Source: Symbiodinium natans (Eukaryota > Sar > Dinophyceae > Suessiales > Symbiodiniaceae). Taken from it: 64,000 nt of DNA. Where the stretch lies: positions 721,640 to 785,639 of the forward strand of contig CAJNDS010000324.1 of the NCBI GenBank assembly GCA_905221605.1, in the 5' to 3' direction. Of this stretch, positions 63,364-64,000 are shown one piece after another. Under the pieces are notes generated by a model. The model saw nothing but the letters and a program-made list of their open reading frames with translations, had not been told where the DNA came from and made no database searches. Each line of letters begins with the position of its first letter. Position 1 is the first letter of the stretch. A program made the translations under genes and the position numbers.

Positions 63364-63695
63364 AAGCCCGGAACCCAAATTCCTGAACCCCAAGTAGGTG
63401 TAGAATTATGTTTAGGTGTCGGTGGGGCTTCAGGGCTTTCTTCAATGTTTCTTTGCGGGGTGTTTGGTTTCGGGCTTGGGGCTGTTTCGGGTTGATGGTC
63501 CCCTTGATAAGCTCAGCCGGCAAGCGGTATACACAGTTTCCTAAACCCTAGAACCCTGGACCCTGCACCCTTCACCCTGACCACCTATGAGGTTTATGGG
63601 GTTTGTAGGGTTTAGAAGCTTACAGGGAGATTCAGGGTTTAGGCGGTTCACTGCTTGGGGCTTACAGGGTACAGGGTCTAGTGTCTCGAGGCCTA
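63364..63695. other. Unique spacer with degenerate repeats
   Basis: No gene recognised. Scattered CCCTAAA and TTTAGGG remnants. Confidence 0.35.
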
Positions 63696-63838
63696 CTTGG
63701 AGGTTCATGGTACTTTTTTTATAACCAATTCTAACTGTACGAAAAACTGCACTTAAGACCACAATAGGGCACTTAAGGGGCTTCGAAGTACAGTTATAAG
63801 TCCAGTTCTAAACTGGCTAATAAGTACCATGAACCAAG
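63696..63838. mobile_element. MITE, family A, copy 4
   Basis: The left end is CTTGGAGGTTCATGGTACTT and the right end AATAAGTACCATGAACCAAG, with a 6-base deletion in the right terminus. TA on both sides. Confidence 0.85.
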
Positions 63839-64000
63839 TAGTCGATAGGGAGTTGCCCCACCATGTCGCTGCTGCGCTACAAAAGCCAAAGGGTGCCCCC
63901 ACTACTCGACAAGTAAGAAAGCCCCCCCCCCCCCCTTTACCCCCCTTAACCCCCAGTCTATGCCCCAAACCCGAAAATCCTGAAATCCGAAACCCTATTC
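63839..64000. other. Right edge, no gene
   Basis: Unique sequence with a poly-C run at 63924-63937 and CCCTTAACCCCC-like remnants. The window ends inside it. Confidence 0.4.

Overview
The window looks like nuclear DNA of a dinoflagellate. Three things point that way. Hundreds of short interstitial arrays of the plant-type telomere heptamer (TTTAGGG / CCCTAAA) are scattered in both orientations. An intronless pentatricopeptide-repeat gene has the 'ISACEKG.EWQ.AL.LL.QMP' repeat style I associate with dinoflagellates. Genes are broken into small GC-rich exons whose introns often use GC-AG, GA-AG or other non-canonical ends. I cannot name the species. The 100-N gap at 50455-50554 and long homopolymer runs show this is a draft assembly.

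Most of the 64 kb is not coding. It is a lattice of telomere-like arrays and their decayed variants, short palindromic MITE-like elements in at least eight families, microsatellites, poly-G/poly-C runs and small satellites. GC-rich islands of 60-120 bp sit in this lattice. They are open in one frame, bounded by AG| and |GT-like signals, and often have CCCTAAA on the left and TTTAGGG on the right. I read many of them as exons.

Best-supported genes, left to right: a decayed transposase-like remnant (about 0.5-1.1 kb); a six-exon MFS transporter of the Bcr/CflA type (6982-9234); a dual-specificity phosphatase with a probable C-terminal UBA-like exon (20416-21683); a C2H2 zinc-finger ORF inside a hairpin-repeat locus (28578-30335); an AT-rich frameshifted reverse-strand ORF (34930-35550); an acidic two-exon fragment (37992-38358); a four-exon KDEL-receptor (ERD2)-like fragment (41904-44306); an EF-hand half exon (47439-47511); membrane exons near 51.6 and 52.8 kb; a two-exon C-terminal fragment (54674-54988); the PPR gene (59084-60325); and a Ty1/copia-type integrase fragment (63042-63363).

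The most interesting theme is intron birth. In the MFS gene, introns 1 and 2 are small elements with terminal inverted repeats and short target duplications whose ends coincide exactly with in-frame splice sites. The intron 2 family has two other copies in the window. Introns 3 and 4 are telomere-like arrays. Palindromic families E, G and C also sit at inferred exon junctions, and E and G carry GT...AG at their ends. Together this is a dense introner landscape in which MITEs and telomere-repeat blocks both act as introns.
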